Source: Chloroflexota bacterium
GTDB lineage: Bacteria; Chloroflexota; Anaerolineae; Anaerolineales; Villigracilaceae
DNA: 64,000 nucleotides
Direction of reading: 5' to 3'
NCBI GenBank assembly: GCA_016234555.1
Contig: JACRBJ010000010.1
Location: 1 to 64,000 of the forward strand
Within the stretch, counting starts at the first letter, position 1; each line of letters opens with the position of its first letter. Shown piece after piece: positions 62,663-64,000 of the stretch. The position numbers and the translations under genes are program-made. The notes under the pieces were generated by a model. The model saw only the letters and a list, made by a program, of their open reading frames with translations. It did no database searches and was not told where the DNA came from.

Positions 62663-63271
62663 TCACTTTGAACCAGCAGAAAGTTTCTTGAAGACGAAAT
62701 AGGTCTCGTTCTCCACATATTCCAATCCGCGGGCGGTCTGGCACAGGTATTTCTTAGGCTTCTCTTTCACAGGGACAACTGCCTCATCCATGAACCGATA
62801 TTTTCCACCCTCGAAGCGGATCACCGCAGTCAGTCCAAAGTCAGAGTCGGCTTCCCCGCGTTGATTTGTCAGTAAAAGACCGCCCATGCGGAGATACTTT
62901 TTGCAGACAGGAGCAGTCCTCTCCGCAAAGAAAGAGAGCAGCAAGTCGAAAGACTCTGGTTGAAGCGGCAGGACTTCGGAATAATCCCGATGAAGAAATT
63001 GGATGAACGGCTTCCGCTTGTATTCCCTACTCTTCGTCACGAAATCCATGAGCTCCGCCTGATCCTCGAAAAAGGCTTTCGCGTCGGCGCTTTTGTCCAC
63101 GTATACCACATACGGAAAGACGAACGAAGGCGTGACGTGAATTGAACAGCCAGGGTAAAGGACTTCCTTGCAGGAATACGTTTCCCCAACCAGCCTGAAC
63201 AACCCAAACCGCTCGAAGTTCATCTCACGGTAAATGGCTTGATAGGAGGCGATGGTGGATTTAGGGCACAT
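62663..63271 (-). CDS. Conserved hypothetical protein with a methyltransferase-like fold
   Basis: The product has 202 residues. VLYPGCSIHVTPSFVFPYVV is placed like a SAM-binding strand-turn, with YVDKSADAKAFF after it. FDLLLSFFAERTAPVCKKYL and MGGLLLTNQ resemble motif IV of class I methyltransferases. The GxGxG is not canonical, so it may be degenerate. No target is known. It is convergent with the UvrA-like gene and has no clear ribosome site; a second ATG lies at codon 17. Confidence 0.65.
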   Translation of the reverse strand: MCPKSTIASYQAIYREMNFERFGLFRLVGETYSCKEVLYPGCSIHVTPSFVFPYVVYVDKSADAKAFFEDQAELMDFVTKSREYKRKPFIQFLHRDYSEVLPLQPESFDLLLSFFAERTAPVCKKYLRMGGLLLTNQRGEADSDFGLTAVIRFEGGKYRFMDEAVVPVKEKPKKYLCQTARGLEYVENETYFVFKKLSAGSK

Positions 63272-63334
63272 GCGGGGATTTTACTTGAATTGCAAACTAA
63301 CCACCGCCTTCAATAAACCACAGCATTCTTTGTC

Positions 63335-63921
63335 TTAATTTGTAGATGCAAAATTTTCTTGTATTCTTTTTTCTAAGGATAAATGCAAAAGCGAGATAGC
63401 ATCTTCTAGTTTTGCGCGATTGTGTCCCAGATATCTACCAACTTCTAAAACAGCACCCTCTAAGATTACAAACGCATTTTCTAAATCGCCTAATGTCGCG
63501 GTTAATTTTCGAGAAAAAATGAAGGGTCGGTTATATGTTTTTTGTCAATGTGAGCGATTACCTTGTCTCGCAATATTAATACGTGACCGATTGTGGCGGA
63601 TTGCTTCAATACGATATCTTCAAATTGATCAGAAAACTTTTGAAAAGCGTATTGCTCATTTTCATCAATAAGGTTATCAACCTTTTTCATTAAGTCCATC
63701 AAGTAATACAAGTTAATAGTTTGCTTATCGTGCTTTATTAAATTTGCAAGCGACAAAATCGAAGCGTTAAAAGAAGAGTTCAATATTGTGAAAGCCAATA
63801 TGTCGTTTTGCTCTATTTTTCGGCTTTCATATAGCATCCGAATTCTCAGAAACAGCACAAAATCTAATGAACCTGAAACATAGTTGCTGTATATAATGTC
63901 ATAATGCTCTGTTGCAAACAT
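63335..63921 (-). pseudogene. HEPN (AbiU2-like) gene with a single-base frameshift
   Basis: The first frame (63921 to a stop at 63502) begins MFATEHYDIIYSNYVSG, is helical and contains LRDKVIAHIDKKH with the R-x5-H core of HEPN nucleases of the AbiU2 type. It breaks at 63505-63510 in an A run (GAAAATTAACC). If one A is added the frame continues KLTATLGDLENAFVILEGAV, then LEVGRYLGHNRAKLEDAI, to TAA 63335-63337. The full protein would be about 195 residues. Such proteins are linked to abortive infection or toxin systems. Either the gene is dead or the assembly lost a base. Confidence 0.7.
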
Positions 63922-63947
63922 CTGAGTGAGCTGGTAGATTTAAGGGC

Positions 63948-64000
63948 ATGAACCAACGAGAGAGCCGCTACGTAAAAGTCAGCAAAATTGCATATCGCCT
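63948..64000 (+). CDS. Start of a gene running off the right edge
   Basis: ATG 63948 opens a frame, MNQRESRYVKVSKIAYR, to the end of the window. The short RYVKVSKIA sequence is compatible with the start of a KptA/Tpt1-type RNA 2-prime phosphotransferase, but 17 residues are too few to say. It diverges from the HEPN gene. Only a weak AAGGG site is seen. Confidence 0.35.
   Translation, partial: MNQRESRYVKVSKIAYR

Noticed and set aside
63948..64000. Naming the right-edge gene kptA/tpt1
   Set aside because: Only 17 residues are visible. The similarity to VKVSK at the start of KptA proteins is too short to name it.

Overview
The window looks like a chromosomal segment of an Anaerolineae-type member of the Chloroflexota. 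The reasons are moderate GC content, lipoproteins with Thr/Pro-rich linkers after the lipobox, an NBR1-like plus CAP-domain lipoprotein, a LAL-type LuxR regulator followed by small genes with an RLHAWHATWWPGWK motif, and very large multi-PAS histidine kinases. This placement is inference from gene content; no rRNA is present.

Layout. 1-5000 is a phosphate block: the start of pstC, pstS, a STAS-domain gene, and phoB, a membrane protein and phoR. Three sites share an 11-bp direct repeat that resembles a Pho box. 4900-6950 holds two secreted proteins, one FW-CAP and one LysM. 7032-27913 is a run of ten same-strand genes with short or overlapping junctions. It encodes a MEDS sensor, four histidine kinases (one of about 1830 residues with eight PAS and two GAF domains), two solute-binding lipoproteins without permeases, an ErcA-like iron alcohol dehydrogenase, a single-domain response regulator and a receiver-PAS-GAF-HD-GYP protein. 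Read together it looks like one phosphorelay with c-di-GMP hydrolysis as a likely output. 28300-31800 is leuS, with a lysine/alanine-rich N-terminal extension, behind a T-box leader and a 28-codon leader ORF. Two tRNA-Ala genes follow.

32100-44800 holds a GAF histidine kinase, a MerR regulator with a textbook 19-bp-spacer promoter, a GT-C membrane protein, a BMP-type lipoprotein, Hsp20, an M6-type secreted peptidase behind a c-di-GMP-I riboswitch, tRNA-Leu(CAG), a methyltransferase and a B3/B4 protein. 44800-50400 holds a frameshifted membrane protein, PPK2, a cytidylate-kinase-like protein, a DsbA/FrnE-family oxidoreductase, an aldo/keto reductase and DegV. 50600-56900 is a LAL regulator followed by small membrane and redox genes. 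56900-59950 is a padR, pentapeptide-repeat and ABC exporter operon that abuts a receiver-domain remnant. The right end holds a UvrA-like ATPase, a hypothetical protein and a frameshifted HEPN (AbiU2-like) gene.

The most striking observation is at 47430-48029. The FrnE-family gene has an in-frame UGA exactly where the first cysteine of its CPWC active site should be. A 7-bp hairpin with a G-rich apical loop starts 12 nt downstream. This is best read as a candidate selenoprotein (UPWC). Next in interest are the ten-gene signalling operon, an amber codon that truncates one of its solute-binding proteins, and the c-di-GMP riboswitch on an M6 peptidase whose HExxH reads EEFGH.
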